Positions 46,502-56,365 of a DNA stretch of 64,000 nt are shown in pieces. Within the stretch, counting starts at the first letter, position 1, and each line of letters starts with the position of its first letter. The DNA comes from Gluconacetobacter diazotrophicus PA1 5 (lineage in GTDB: Bacteria > Pseudomonadota > Alphaproteobacteria > Acetobacterales > Acetobacteraceae): positions 3,314,001 through 3,378,000 of the forward strand of contig NC_011365.1 of NCBI RefSeq assembly GCF_000021325.1, in the 5' to 3' direction. Made by a program: the position numbers and the translations under genes. The notes beneath the pieces were generated by a model that saw nothing but the letters and a program-made list of their open reading frames with translations, was not told where the DNA came from and did not search any database.

Positions 46502-47517
46502 GTGCGTACGGTGATGTGTGTTGTCAGCCAGCCGATCAGCGCCGCCGCCGGCGCGAGGGCGAGCAGGGTGACGACCAGCGGCGTGGGCAGGGCGGACAGC
46601 CAGGCCGACCAGTCCGTCAGCGCGGGCAGGGCCTGGGGCGATGCGGTGCCCGAGGCCGCGAAGGGGGCGGCGACGCGCGACAGCAGGACCAGCACCGGCA
46701 GGGCCAGCAGGCTGCCGATCAGGCCGCCGGTGAAGGCCAGCAGGGCGGTGCGGCGGGCGAACCGGCCGGCGATATAGCCGTCGGTGGCGCCCATGGCGTG
46801 GATCAGTTCGATGGGCTGGCGCCGCGCGCCCAGGCCGGCGCGGGTGGTGGCGGTGATCAGCACGGCGGCGATCCCGGCGACGATCAGCACCGCCAGGATG
46901 GCGCAGGTGCGCAGGCTGCGGGCCAGCGTGCCCAGCCGGTCGCTCCACACGTCGTTGCGTTCGACCAGCGTGCCCGGGGCGCGGGCGTCCAGCAGGCGGG
47001 CCAGGGCGGCGGCGTCATCCGCGCCGCCGGAGGAGCCGCCGGGGGGCAGGTGCAGTTCGATCACCGCCGGCAGCGCCAGGGCGAAGGTGCCGGCGAAATT
47101 GCCGTCATGGCCCAGCCAGGGCGCCAGCAGGGCCGTCAGTTCATCCTTGGCCAGGCGATGGACCTGCGACGCGCCGTGCATGTCGGCCAGGGCGGCCAGG
47201 ACCGCGTCGGCCCGCGTCTGTGCCGGGGCGGAAGTCACGGCGGCGGAGGCCGCGGCATCGGGTTGCGGGATCTGGATGGTGACGATGGACGCCGCGCCGG
47301 CCGACCAGCGGTCCGACAGGACCTGCGCCCCCGTGGCGCCGGCCAGGGCCAGGGCGGCCAGCACCGCCATGGCGGCGACCAGCACGGGCAGCAGCCGGTC
47401 CGGCAGCGCGTGGCGCAGGGCCAGCCCGTCGGCGCGGCGGCCCCGGCTCCATCGCGCCAGGGGGCCCGGCTCGCCGTATGGCCGGTCGCGGTAGGGGCGT
47501 CCGGGGCGGTCAGCCAT
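46480..47517 (-). CDS. ftsX: Cell-division ABC transporter permease FtsX
   Basis: 345 residues. Cytoplasmic arginine-rich N-terminus, first helix at about 45-65, a periplasmic domain, and three C-terminal helices with the FtsX-like permease core (RVAAPFAASGTASPQALPAL sits in the last loop; RQPIELIHAMGATDGYIAGR in the second). With FtsE it controls periplasmic murein hydrolases at the division site. Starts 8 bp before the end of ftsE. Confidence 0.88.
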   Translation of the reverse strand: MADRPGRPYRDRPYGEPGPLARWSRGRRADGLALRHALPDRLLPVLVAAMAVLAALALAGATGAQVLSDRWSAGAASIVTIQIPQPDAAASAAVTSAPAQTRADAVLAALADMHGASQVHRLAKDELTALLAPWLGHDGNFAGTFALALPAVIELHLPPGGSSGGADDAAALARLLDARAPGTLVERNDVWSDRLGTLARSLRTCAILAVLIVAGIAAVLITATTRAGLGARRQPIELIHAMGATDGYIAGRFARRTALLAFTGGLIGSLLALPVLVLLSRVAAPFAASGTASPQALPALTDWSAWLSALPTPLVVTLLALAPAAALIGWLTTHITVRTWLRRLP

Positions 47518-48199
47518 CGCGCGCCAGCCTGCCCTGCGCCAGTTCCAGCTCGTGCGCCGGATAGCGGCGGATCAGGGCGTCGTTGTGGGTGGCGACCACG
47601 ATCGTGGTGCCCAGGCCCGACAGGTCCTGGAACAGCTCCATCAGCCGGCTGGCCTGGGCATCGTCCAGCGCGTTGGTGGGTTCGTCGGCCAGGATCAGCG
47701 CCGGCCGGTGAATGACGGCGCGGGCGATGGCCACACGCTGCTGCTCGCCGCCCGAAAGCTGCGGGGGGCGCGAGGCCGCCCGCGCGCCCAGGCCGACCCA
47801 GGACAGGATCGCCTCGACCTCGTCGCGGATCTCATCTTCCGGCCGATGCTGCAGGCGCAGCGGCAGGGCGACATTGTCGAAGACCGGAAGGTCGGGCAGC
47901 AGGCGGAAATCCTGATGGACGATGCCGATGCGCTGGCGCAGGCGGGCCAGGGTGGCGCGCCGTGCGTGTTCGATCGCGCTGCCCAGGATGTCCATTCCGC
48001 CCGATGTCGGGCGCGCGCCCAGGGACAGCAGGCGCAGCAGGCTGGATTTTCCGGCCCCCGAAGGGCCCAGCAGCCACCGGAAACCGCCCTGCGGCACGTC
48101 GAACGAGATGCGGCGCAGCGCGGCCCCACCCGAAGCGCCGCCTCCGCCGTCGGCGGCGCCGTCACCGTAGCGAAAACTGACGTCGCGCAGGCGGATCAT
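47510..48199 (-). CDS. ftsE: Cell-division ATP-binding protein FtsE
   Basis: 229 residues from MIRLRDVSFRYGDG. Complete ABC ATPase: Walker A LLGPSGAGKSSLLRLL, Q loop VHQDFRLLPDLPVF, signature LSGGEQQRVAIARA, Walker B ALILADEPTNALD, H loop VATHN. The insert ADGGGGASGGAAL after the first strand is longer than usual and glycine-rich, coded by near-repeats. Operon with ftsX. Confidence 0.95.
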   Translation of the reverse strand: MIRLRDVSFRYGDGAADGGGGASGGAALRRISFDVPQGGFRWLLGPSGAGKSSLLRLLSLGARPTSGGMDILGSAIEHARRATLARLRQRIGIVHQDFRLLPDLPVFDNVALPLRLQHRPEDEIRDEVEAILSWVGLGARAASRPPQLSGGEQQRVAIARAVIHRPALILADEPTNALDDAQASRLMELFQDLSGLGTTIVVATHNDALIRRYPAHELELAQGRLARDG

Positions 48200-48234
48200 G
48201 GGCGCCGTCCGCCGGGCCGCCGGGGCATGGGTCC

Positions 48235-48744
48235 CTACATCTCGCGCGCGGCGACGGCGGCCAGGGTGGCGCACAGCGCCGCGGCCGCCATCATCAGCAA
48301 TCCGTCCGTCACCAGCGACATGGCCGTGACGACATGGGAACCGACGACGATCTGGTGCGGAATGGTGCCGGCGACATGGGTGACGATATCGCGCGCCTGC
48401 GGGTCGGCCGAGGCCGCGCTGGTGCCGATGGCGCCGATCACGTGCGGCAGCACGCTCCAGCCCACGCCGACGATCAGCAGCAGCGGCGCCAGCAGTTCGG
48501 TGACCTGCTGCACGAAATAGAACAGGCCGTAGAACACGGCGCATACCAGCACGCGCACCAGGCGGCCCAGGGAAAAGCGGGAGGGCACGTGGCTTCGGGA
48601 TGCTCCGTCATGGGACGGCGTGCCCGCGGATGGCCCCTCTTCTGGCTGAAGGAACCGGTCGGCGGCACGGCCCGGGTTGAAGCTGTCCATGACGATGGTC
48701 TCCGGCAACGGATACACGGCGCGCCCGGTGTGTCGGGTACGCAT
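48235..48744 (-). CDS. Unknown membrane protein
   Basis: 169 residues from 48744, or 151 from MDSFNPGRAADRF at 48690. Three hydrophobic helices: about 63-78 (VLVCAVFYGLFYFVQQ), 82-102 (TELLAPLLLIVGVGWSVLPH) and 145-165 (LLMMAAAALCATLAAVAA). The first pair has a short spacing like a hairpin. Reminiscent of DUF4389-type small membrane proteins, not assigned. It is 35 bp upstream of ftsE on the same strand and divergent from the chemosensory operon. Confidence 0.65.
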   Translation of the reverse strand: MRTRHTGRAVYPLPETIVMDSFNPGRAADRFLQPEEGPSAGTPSHDGASRSHVPSRFSLGRLVRVLVCAVFYGLFYFVQQVTELLAPLLLIVGVGWSVLPHVIGAIGTSAASADPQARDIVTHVAGTIPHQIVVGSHVVTAMSLVTDGLLMMAAAALCATLAAVAAREM

Positions 48745-48866
48745 CCCTGCCGGAGGTAGCCGTCGCTTGTATTAAATGCAATCTTCGGTGAATAGAGAAC
48801 CGGGAGGGCGGCGCCGCAACGGCGGCCGCCGGGACCGGTGCGCCGAGTGGGGGCAGCAGAGCCGCG

Positions 48867-49406
48867 GTGCCAAGGGAAACGATATCACGCGATACGATAT
48901 CAGGGGCCGTCGTCGTCTTCCGTCTGGCGGGCGGCAGCTATGCCCTGCCGGTGCCCGCGGTGCGGGAATGCGTGCCGATGCCGGCCCTGTCGCGCCCGCC
49001 GGGAACCCCGGCGCCGGTGCTGGGCTATTTTCGCCTGGGCGGCGAACGCGTGGTGGCCATCGACCTGGCGGTGCTGCTGGGGCTGCGCCCCTGGGCGGCG
49101 CCGGATGAGGCCGTGATGCTGTATCGCCCGCTGCTGCTGTGCGGCCAGGCCGGCGGCACGCGCGTGGCCTTCATGGTCGACAGCGTGCTGGACGTCCGCC
49201 CGCAGGCCGGGCCGGCATCGGCCCTGCCCGCCGACGGGGCGCCCGCCGGGGACTGGCTGGTGGGGGAAATTGAACTGGATGGGGGCATGACCGCGTTGCT
49301 GATGGACCCGGACCGGCTGCTGATCGAGCGGGAACGGCAGCGGATCGGCCATCTGGCGTCCGCCCGGGACCAGCGGGCCGCGCTGTGGGGGGACGGCGAT
49401 GTCTGA
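48867..49406 (+). CDS. CheW-like coupling protein (WspB position)
   Basis: 179 residues from a GTG start at 48867. CheW fold from about residue 14 (VVVFRLAGGSYALPVPAVRE), with GYFRLGGERVVAIDLAVLLG in the middle. Couples receptor to CheA. First gene of an eight-gene operon ending at 60176. The CheR stop-start join overlaps by 8 bp. The direct repeat ACGATATCA occurs twice within the first 12 codons. No lysine. Confidence 0.85.
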   Translation: MPRETISRDTISGAVVVFRLAGGSYALPVPAVRECVPMPALSRPPGTPAPVLGYFRLGGERVVAIDLAVLLGLRPWAAPDEAVMLYRPLLLCGQAGGTRVAFMVDSVLDVRPQAGPASALPADGAPAGDWLVGEIELDGGMTALLMDPDRLLIERERQRIGHLASARDQRAALWGDGDV

Positions 49407-50826
49407 ATGCGGGATGGCGGAACGGCGGCATATCCTGGAACGGCTGGCCGGGTGGATCGTCGCGCGCACCGGGCTGCATTACTACGCCGACAAGATGGAT
49501 CTGCTGGACATGATCCTGACCCGCCGGATGGAAGCCTGCCACTGCGCCCGCCCGATGGAATACCTGGCCCTGCTGTCCGGCCCCGGAACGGGCGATGTCG
49601 AATGGCGGGCGCTGGAATCGGCGGTGACGATCGGCGAGACGTTCTTCTTCCGCTATGCCGAACAGTTCCACGCGCTGGAACGGACCATCCTGCCCGACCT
49701 GATCACCCGCCTGCGCCCGCTGCGGACCATGCGGATCTGGAGCGTCGGCTGTTCCAACGGGGCCGAGCCCTATTCGCTGGCCATCCTGCTGCGCCGCCTG
49801 CTGCGGGCGCGGGGCGAGCCCGACTGGACCATCGACATCCTGGGCACGGACATCAGCGTCCAGGCGCTGGACCGGGCGCGGGCGGCGGAATACGGGGCCT
49901 GGTCGCTGCGCGATGTCGGGCGGGCCGAACGGTCGCAATGGTTCCGTCCGACCGAATGCGGCCGGCACTGGGTGCTGCGCGACGCCTATCGCCGCATGGT
50001 GCGCTTCGAATACGGGAACATCATGGACCTGCCGGCGGGCGGCGGCCCGGCGGGGCCGTTCGACCTGATCCTGTGCCGGAACGTGCTGATCTATTTCCAG
50101 GCCGCGCAGGCGGTGGACCTGGTCCGGGCGCTGGCCGGGCGCCTGTCGCCGCCGGGCTGGCTGCTGCTGGGCCATTCCGACCCGGTTTCGGAATGCGGCG
50201 CGTTCCTGGAAACCGTGACGTTTCCCGGGACGGTCGCCTTTCGTCCCCGGGACTGCCGGGCCGGGCCGGCCCGGCCGCCCCGGCGGACGGCCGCCGCCTC
50301 GTCCCTTTTTTCGCCTGCCGTGCCGCTGCCCGGCCGCCCTGTCCGCCAGCCGCCCCCTGCGGGCCCCGGCAAGGGCCGGGACGTGCCGGCCGAGGCCGGC
50401 GTCGCGGCGGCCGGGGTGCGCGACCTGGCGGACAGCGGCGCGGTGGAGCAGGCGTTGGGCCTGTGCCGGGCGGCGCTGGCCCGACACCCGCTGGATATCG
50501 GGCTGAATTTCCTGTCCGGCGTGCTGGCCGATGATGCCGGCGCGGCCGAGCGGGGATTCCGCCGCACCATCTACCTGGATCGCGAGCATGTCATGGCGCA
50601 TGTCCATCTGGCGCGGTTGCTGCGCGACGGCGGGCAGGCCGGCGAGGGGCGTCGCCTGCTGCGCCAGGCCCGGACGCTGCTGCAGCGCCAGCCGCCCGAC
50701 AGCCCTCTGCCCGAGGGCGGCGGCCTGACGGCGGGCGGCCTGCTGCGGCTGATCCGGCCGGACGGGACGGAACGCGCCGATGACATGGTGGCCGACGGGC
50801 CGTGGCTGATGCGGGGTGTGTTCTGA
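49399..50826 (+). CDS. CheR-type methyltransferase with TPR tail (WspC-like)
   Basis: 475 residues. CheR N-terminal helices (1-70), then the SAM domain with WSVGCSNGAEPYSLAILLRR (about 114-133), GTDISVQALDRARAAEYG, and DLILCRNVLIYFQ. A proline-rich linker (about 285-330) joins a C-terminal tetratricopeptide region (365-450). A TPR-tailed CheR is characteristic of WspC and related alternative chemosensory systems. It would methylate the MCP two genes on. Confidence 0.9.
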   Translation: MSECGMAERRHILERLAGWIVARTGLHYYADKMDLLDMILTRRMEACHCARPMEYLALLSGPGTGDVEWRALESAVTIGETFFFRYAEQFHALERTILPDLITRLRPLRTMRIWSVGCSNGAEPYSLAILLRRLLRARGEPDWTIDILGTDISVQALDRARAAEYGAWSLRDVGRAERSQWFRPTECGRHWVLRDAYRRMVRFEYGNIMDLPAGGGPAGPFDLILCRNVLIYFQAAQAVDLVRALAGRLSPPGWLLLGHSDPVSECGAFLETVTFPGTVAFRPRDCRAGPARPPRRTAAASSLFSPAVPLPGRPVRQPPPAGPGKGRDVPAEAGVAAAGVRDLADSGAVEQALGLCRAALARHPLDIGLNFLSGVLADDAGAAERGFRRTIYLDREHVMAHVHLARLLRDGGQAGEGRRLLRQARTLLQRQPPDSPLPEGGGLTAGGLLRLIRPDGTERADDMVADGPWLMRGVF

Positions 50827-51407
50827 CCCGGCGCGACGGCATGCGGCAGGATGCGGACGATCCGTCCGGCCGCGCCGGGCGCTATGCGCGGCGGGTTATG
50901 GAGGAACGGGCCCGCCTGCTGGCCGCGCGCGGCCGGCAGGACGAGGGCCATGCCGGCGTGGTGCGCCGGCCGGCGGTCATCCTGGAGGTCGGGGACCAGG
51001 GATACGCGATCGACCTGCGGCATGTGCTGCGCATGACCGAGCCGGCATGGAGCGCCATGCCCATGCGCCCCGACTGCCCGGCCGGGGTGCGGGGCGTCTA
51101 TGGCTATGTCGGCAATCTGTATACAGTCTTCGATCTTTCGGTCCTGCTGGGCGGGGCCATGATGCAGGCGCCGGACCATGCGCCGGGGGCCATGGTGCTG
51201 CTGCGGCCCGTGGCCGGCCTGTCGGTCACGCGCGTGGCGGTGCTGGCGGAACGTACGACGGGGGTGATGGACGTGACGGATATCTCGTCTGCCGGGGGCG
51301 CCGCCGGGCCGCCGGCCGCGCACCCCATGGCCGCCCTGCCGGACGGGCGGGTGGTGGCCGCGCTCGATCCCGCCCGCCTGCTCGCCACGCGTCATTTCGG
51401 AGTCTGA
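50802..51407 (+). CDS. Second CheW-like coupling protein (WspD position)
   Basis: 201 residues from a GTG at 50802 that overlaps cheR by 25 bp; an ATG at 50841 (MRQDADDPSG) is the alternative. The CheW fold starts about residue 56 (PAVILEVGDQGYAIDLRHVL) and includes GVRGVYGYVGNLYTVFDLSVLL. The charged N-terminal 50 residues are extra. WspD also has an N-terminal extension. No lysine. Confidence 0.85.
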   Translation: MADAGCVLTRRDGMRQDADDPSGRAGRYARRVMEERARLLAARGRQDEGHAGVVRRPAVILEVGDQGYAIDLRHVLRMTEPAWSAMPMRPDCPAGVRGVYGYVGNLYTVFDLSVLLGGAMMQAPDHAPGAMVLLRPVAGLSVTRVAVLAERTTGVMDVTDISSAGGAAGPPAAHPMAALPDGRVVAALDPARLLATRHFGV

Positions 51408-51413
51408 CCTGCC

Positions 51414-53096
51414 GTGACTATCGCCAATCGTCTTCTGTTCGGGTTCATGGTCGGCGTCATGCTGATGGTGTCCATCGGCGTCTATGCGCTGGGGCAGATC
51501 CGCAATGTGCGCGACGAAATGACGGTGATCGTGACCCGCGACCTGTCCGTCTATCGCCAGTTGAACCATCTGCGCGCGCTGGAAAACGACCTGGTGGCGC
51601 GGCGCCTGTCGATCCTGTCGCATTACTATGCCCGCGACTACGACAAGGACCGCACCGCGCTGGACGGCGCGATCGCGGACTGGGGCGGGGTGGAGCGCCA
51701 GGCCGAGGACACGCTGGTCCAGGCCCTGACCGCCGCCAGCCAGGCGGATGACGAGGCCCGGGTGGACGCGCGGCGCGCCATGTTCGCCACCATCTCGTCG
51801 CGCCTGCGCCAGGCGCTGGACCAGGTGCGGCAGAACGGGCAGTCGGCGTCCGACCTGTTCGGGGCGATCCGGCGCGGGGACGACGCGGCGGTGCGGCAGC
51901 AAGCGGCGCGGTCGGACAGCCGCGACCAGGCCGTCGACCAGTTGGTGGCCGAGGCCGCGACGACGCTGGACGGCGGCGTGCAGGCCGGCGAGAGCCAGAG
52001 CGGCGCGCTGTACGAATTCAGCCGGCGGTCACTGACGCTGGGGCTGGCGGTGGCGGTCATCGTGGCGCTGATCGTCACGTTCTGGACCCGGCGGTCGATC
52101 CTGGCCCCGCTGGCATCATTGATGCGGGTGATGGAACTGGTCGGCCAGGGGGACCTGTCGACCCGTGTCAACGTCAACGGGTCGGGCGTCGGGCGGGACG
52201 AGTTCGAACGCCTGGCCACCGGGCTGAACCGGATGATCGACGGCCTGCGCGAGATCGCGCAGCAGAGCCGCGAGGCCACGCGCAACCTGGACGCGGCGGT
52301 GGCGGACATCCGCGCATCCGCCCAGCAGCAGGCGGCCAGCGTCGAGGAGCAGTTCGCCGCCGTGCAGGAAACGGCGGCGACCGTGGACCAGATCACCCAT
52401 TCCGGGGCGCAGATCAGCAAGCGCGCGCGCGAGGTGATCTCGTCGGCCGAAGTCATCGTCCATTCTTCCGCCAGCGGGCTGGAAGCGGTCGAGGAAACCG
52501 CGCGGGCGATGGACCGCACGCAGGAAGGCGCCGAGGCCGTGGCCTCGAACATCGTCGCCCTGTCGGAACGCACCGACGCGATCAGCGAGATTATCACCGC
52601 GGTCAACGACCTGTCGGAACGGTCGCACCTGCTGGCGCTGAACGCCGCGATCGAGGCCGCCGCGGCGGGCGAGCACGGACGCTCCTTCGCGGTGGTGGCG
52701 GCGGAAATGAAGATCCTGGCCGACCAGTCGCGCGACGCCACGCAGCATGTGCGGTCGATCCTGGGGGACATCCAGCGCGGCATCAACACGTCGGTCATGC
52801 TGACCGAGGAATCGGTCAAGCGCGTGTCGGCGGGCAAGGAACGCACCGACATCGCCTATCGCACGATCGAGCGCATGACCGGCGGGATCGAGGAAGGAGT
52901 GCATGCCTTCCAGCAGATCGTCGCCTCGACCAACCAGCAGCAGATCGGGATCGAACAGGTCATGACCGCGTTGCAGAGCATCCGCCAGGCCAGCCAGCAG
53001 ACGGCGGCGGGCACGCGCAACCTGGAGGCCTCGGCCAGCAACCTGGGCAGCCTGTCGCACCAGCTTCTGGCCATTTCCGCGCGCTACCGGACCTGA
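51414..53096 (+). CDS. Methyl-accepting chemotaxis protein (WspA-like)
   Basis: 560 residues from GTG 51414, 6 bp after the CheW stop. Two membrane helices (about 8-28 and 205-224) flank a four-helix-type periplasmic domain. A HAMP domain (225-280) and the signalling domain follow. The hairpin tip reads ERSHLLALNAAIEAAAAGEH (about 400-420) followed by GRSFAVVAAEMKILA, the variant seen in Wsp-type receptors rather than the QTNLLALNAAIEAARAGE of flagellar ones. No CheR-docking pentapeptide at the C-terminus. Confidence 0.93.
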   Translation: MTIANRLLFGFMVGVMLMVSIGVYALGQIRNVRDEMTVIVTRDLSVYRQLNHLRALENDLVARRLSILSHYYARDYDKDRTALDGAIADWGGVERQAEDTLVQALTAASQADDEARVDARRAMFATISSRLRQALDQVRQNGQSASDLFGAIRRGDDAAVRQQAARSDSRDQAVDQLVAEAATTLDGGVQAGESQSGALYEFSRRSLTLGLAVAVIVALIVTFWTRRSILAPLASLMRVMELVGQGDLSTRVNVNGSGVGRDEFERLATGLNRMIDGLREIAQQSREATRNLDAAVADIRASAQQQAASVEEQFAAVQETAATVDQITHSGAQISKRAREVISSAEVIVHSSASGLEAVEETARAMDRTQEGAEAVASNIVALSERTDAISEIITAVNDLSERSHLLALNAAIEAAAAGEHGRSFAVVAAEMKILADQSRDATQHVRSILGDIQRGINTSVMLTEESVKRVSAGKERTDIAYRTIERMTGGIEEGVHAFQQIVASTNQQQIGIEQVMTALQSIRQASQQTAAGTRNLEASASNLGSLSHQLLAISARYRT

Positions 53097-53105
53097 CGGC
53101 CGGCC

Positions 53106-55265
53106 GTGGAGGCGCTGCGACAGGAACTGCTGGCGGTCTTCGACGCCGAATACCGCGACCATCTGCGCGTGGTGCGCGACATCCTGGCCGCCGGCCCGAT
53201 GGATTCGCGCGCGATCGGCGAGGTGTTCCGCCGTGTCCATTCGCTGAAGGGCGCGGCGCGGGTCGTCGAGCGGACCGATATCGAGACGATCGCCCATACG
53301 CTGGAAAGCCGGCTGTTCCGGCTGCTGGACGCGGCGGAAACCGTGACGCCCGAGGACCTGGCCGCGATCGGCGAGGCGATGGACCGGATCGATTCCTGCA
53401 TGCAGGACGCGTCCGACGGGTCGGATGACGCGGACCCTTTCCCCACCCCCCAGCCCGTTCCGCCGGCACCCCTGTCGCGCGACGACGGGGCGGAGAGCTA
53501 TGTCCAGGTTCCGGTCTCGCGCCTCGATGCCCTGGTCAGCGTGATGCATGACGTGCTGGGGGCGTCGGCGCGCCAGGAACGGCTGTGGGCCGAACTGGAG
53601 GATCTGACGGCGGCGGCGACCCGCCGGGCGGGCCCCGCCGGCGCCGTCGCGGTCGATCCGGCGGCGGAACTGGCGCGGCTGACGCGCGCCCTGTCGGCGC
53701 TGGCGCGCGAGCGGGGGCGGATCGCCGGCCAGGTCGATCGCGCCATGCTGCGCCTGGACGAGGAGGTCCGGGCGGTGACGCTGGTCCCGGCCGGGACGGT
53801 GTTCGGGTCGCTGGCCGGCATGGTGCGGCAGATCGCGCGCGAACACGGCACGGGCGAGGTGATGGTGCGGCTGGCCGGCATGGACGTACGCGCCGACCGC
53901 CGCGTCATGCAGGCCCTGCGCGACCCGGTGATCCATCTGCTGCGCAACGCCATCGTCCATGGCCAGGAAGACCCCGCCCGGCGGCAGGAGGCCGGCAAGC
54001 CCGCGGTGCCGGTCCTGACCCTGTCGGTGCGGATGGTGGGCGTGCGCCTGCTGGTGTCGGTGGCCGATGACGGGCGCGGCCCGGACCTGGAGGCCATCGC
54101 CGCGCGCGCCGTGCGGCAGGGGCTGATGGCGCCGGACGATCCGCCGGTGCCCGAGACCCTGCTGGCGCTGGTGTTCGCCCCCGGCTTTTCCACCCGGGGC
54201 GAGGCCGACCGCCTGTCCGGCCGGGGCATGGGGCTGTCGGTGGTGGCCGAGGCCGCGCGGACCCTGCACGGGTCGGTGCGGATGGAAATCGGCAGTCCGT
54301 GGGGCACGGTGGTGACGATGGCCGTCCCGGTGTCGCAGCGCCAGCGCACCATCCTGATGGTCGAGGTCGGGGACATGACCATCGGCGTGCCCGGCCGGGT
54401 GATCGAACGGCTGGTGCGCGTCCGGCAGGGCGACATTCGCGTGGTCGACGGCCGGACCTATTTTCCGCTGAATGCCCGGCGCGATCCCCAAACCGACGCG
54501 GCCCTGGTGCCCCTGGTGCCGCTGGCGGCCTTCCTGGGCCGGCCGGACGCGGGGCTGCCGGTGCATGACGGCGCCCGGGAAGGGCAGGAAGGCGCGCTGT
54601 CGGTGGTGCTGGTGGCCATGGACGGCGTGCGCTGCGGCTTCGCCGTGGACCAGATGTGCGAGGTCCGGATCCTGCAGATCTCGGATGCCGAGGCCGTGGG
54701 GCTGGACAGCGCGCTGGTGCCGGGGGTGAGCTGGCCGCGCGGCGACCGGCCGGTCTTCGTCCTCAGCCCCGACACGCTGCTGGATCGATGGCGCAAGGCG
54801 GGCGCGACCGGCGGGCATCTGGGCGGGGCCCCGGGGGACGGCCCCGGGGATAGCCCGGGCGGCGGCACGGCCGGCGGCAACGCCGCGTCGCGGCGGACGC
54901 CGACGGTGCTGGTCGTTGACGATTCGATTACCACACGGACTCTCCAGAAGACGATCCTGCAGACCCATGGCTATGATGTCGTGCTGGCGACCGACGGGGT
55001 CGAGGCGTTGTCGATGCTGCACCGGTCGTCGCACCGCATCGATGTGATCGTGACGGACGTGGAGATGCCCCGGATGGACGGATTCGCCCTGCTGGACGCG
55101 GTCAGGTCCGATCCGCGCCTGTCTTCCATTCCCGTGGTCCTGATGACCTCGCGGAACGAGGAAGCCGACATCCGCCGGGGGCTGGAGGGCGGGGCGCGCG
55201 CCTATATCACCAAGCAGGGGTTCGAGCAGGGGGACCTGCTGGACACCATCCGGGGGGTGCTGTGA
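53106..55265 (+). CDS. CheA histidine kinase with C-terminal receiver (WspE-like)
   Basis: 719 residues from GTG 53106. HPt domain with VHSLKGAARVV (His45), a short linker with no P2 domain, dimerisation helices (about 130-210), then the ATPase with NAIVHG, ADDGRGPDLEA and GRGMGLSVVAEA. The CheW-like P5 domain (about 415-560) and a receiver (about 598-719; phospho-Asp in VIVTDVEMPRMDGF) complete it. A fused receiver and lack of P2 are standard in WspE-class kinases. Confidence 0.93.
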   Translation: MEALRQELLAVFDAEYRDHLRVVRDILAAGPMDSRAIGEVFRRVHSLKGAARVVERTDIETIAHTLESRLFRLLDAAETVTPEDLAAIGEAMDRIDSCMQDASDGSDDADPFPTPQPVPPAPLSRDDGAESYVQVPVSRLDALVSVMHDVLGASARQERLWAELEDLTAAATRRAGPAGAVAVDPAAELARLTRALSALARERGRIAGQVDRAMLRLDEEVRAVTLVPAGTVFGSLAGMVRQIAREHGTGEVMVRLAGMDVRADRRVMQALRDPVIHLLRNAIVHGQEDPARRQEAGKPAVPVLTLSVRMVGVRLLVSVADDGRGPDLEAIAARAVRQGLMAPDDPPVPETLLALVFAPGFSTRGEADRLSGRGMGLSVVAEAARTLHGSVRMEIGSPWGTVVTMAVPVSQRQRTILMVEVGDMTIGVPGRVIERLVRVRQGDIRVVDGRTYFPLNARRDPQTDAALVPLVPLAAFLGRPDAGLPVHDGAREGQEGALSVVLVAMDGVRCGFAVDQMCEVRILQISDAEAVGLDSALVPGVSWPRGDRPVFVLSPDTLLDRWRKAGATGGHLGGAPGDGPGDSPGGGTAGGNAASRRTPTVLVVDDSITTRTLQKTILQTHGYDVVLATDGVEALSMLHRSSHRIDVIVTDVEMPRMDGFALLDAVRSDPRLSSIPVVLMTSRNEEADIRRGLEGGARAYITKQGFEQGDLLDTIRGVL

Positions 55266-56365
55266 CCGGAAGTGCCGTGACCGGGGGGCGCGCGTCGCGC
55301 CCGGCCCGCGTGCTGGTGGTCGAGGATTCCGCCGTGGTCCGCCATGTGCTGGTCCGGCTGATCCGCGACGACCCGCGCCTGGAACTGGCCGATTCGGTCG
55401 AAACCGCGGAGGAAGCCCTGCGCCTGGTGCCGCGCCTGCGCCCCGACGTGATTTCGATGGATGTGCGCCTGCCCGGCATGGACGGGCTGGAGGCCACGCG
55501 GCGGATCATGGCGGAATGCCCGACGCCGATCGTGATCGTCAGCGACGCCTCGGCCGATCCGGCGTTGCAGGTTTCGATGAACGCCCTGCGCGCCGGGGCG
55601 CTTTCGGTGGTCGAGAAGCCGGCCGGCTGGCCGGTCGGTGCCGCCGGCGGCACCGCGATCGCGACGCAGCTTTATATCATGAGCCAGGTCCCGGTGATCC
55701 GGCAGCGGCTGTCGCACGGCCCGGCGGCAGCCGCTGCCGCCACCCTGCCGCTGCCCCGCCTGCGCCCGCGCATGGTCGGCATGGCGGCATCGACCGGCGG
55801 GCCGCAGGCATTGTCGCACATCATGGGGGCGCTGCCGGCGACGTTCCCGTGGCCGATCCTGCTGGTCCAGCATATGGGGGCGGGCTTCATGGAAGGATTC
55901 GCGGCCTGGCTGGGCACGCAGACGAAACTGTCGGTCAGCGTCGCGCGGCCGGGCGAGGCGCTGCGGCCCGGCCACGTGCATGTCGCCCCCGCCGACACCC
56001 ACCTGATGCTGGGATGCGGCGATGAGATCCGCCTGTCGAACGTGCCCCCGCTGGGCGGGCAGCGGCCGTCGGCAAACGCGCTGTTCGCGTCCCTGGCGCG
56101 GGAAGGCGCCGGGGCGATCGGCATCCTGCTGACCGGCATGGGCGAGGACGGGGCGACGGGGCTGAAGGAGGTGCGGCGGGCCGGCGGCTATACGATCGCC
56201 GAGGATCGCAGCACGTCCATCGTTCACGGCATGCCCGGCGCGGCCGAGCGGATCGGCGCGGCCTCGATCAGCCTGCCGCTGGGCCAGATCGCGCCGCACC
56301 TGGCCGCGATCGCCACGGCCACGTCCACGCTTGCGATCGCCGGGGCCGAGGCGCGGCTGCCATGA
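55262..56365 (+). CDS. CheB-type receptor methylesterase (WspF-like)
   Basis: 367 residues from GTG 55262 overlapping the CheA stop (GTGA). Receiver domain 1-120 with phospho-Asp in VISMDVRLPGMDGLEA, then the methylesterase domain: Ser in GMAASTGGPQAL, His in LVQHMGAGF, Asp in GMGEDGATGLKEV. Removes methyl groups from the MCP. Overlaps the next gene by 4 bp. Confidence 0.93.
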   Translation: MTGSAVTGGRASRPARVLVVEDSAVVRHVLVRLIRDDPRLELADSVETAEEALRLVPRLRPDVISMDVRLPGMDGLEATRRIMAECPTPIVIVSDASADPALQVSMNALRAGALSVVEKPAGWPVGAAGGTAIATQLYIMSQVPVIRQRLSHGPAAAAAATLPLPRLRPRMVGMAASTGGPQALSHIMGALPATFPWPILLVQHMGAGFMEGFAAWLGTQTKLSVSVARPGEALRPGHVHVAPADTHLMLGCGDEIRLSNVPPLGGQRPSANALFASLAREGAGAIGILLTGMGEDGATGLKEVRRAGGYTIAEDRSTSIVHGMPGAAERIGAASISLPLGQIAPHLAAIATATSTLAIAGAEARLP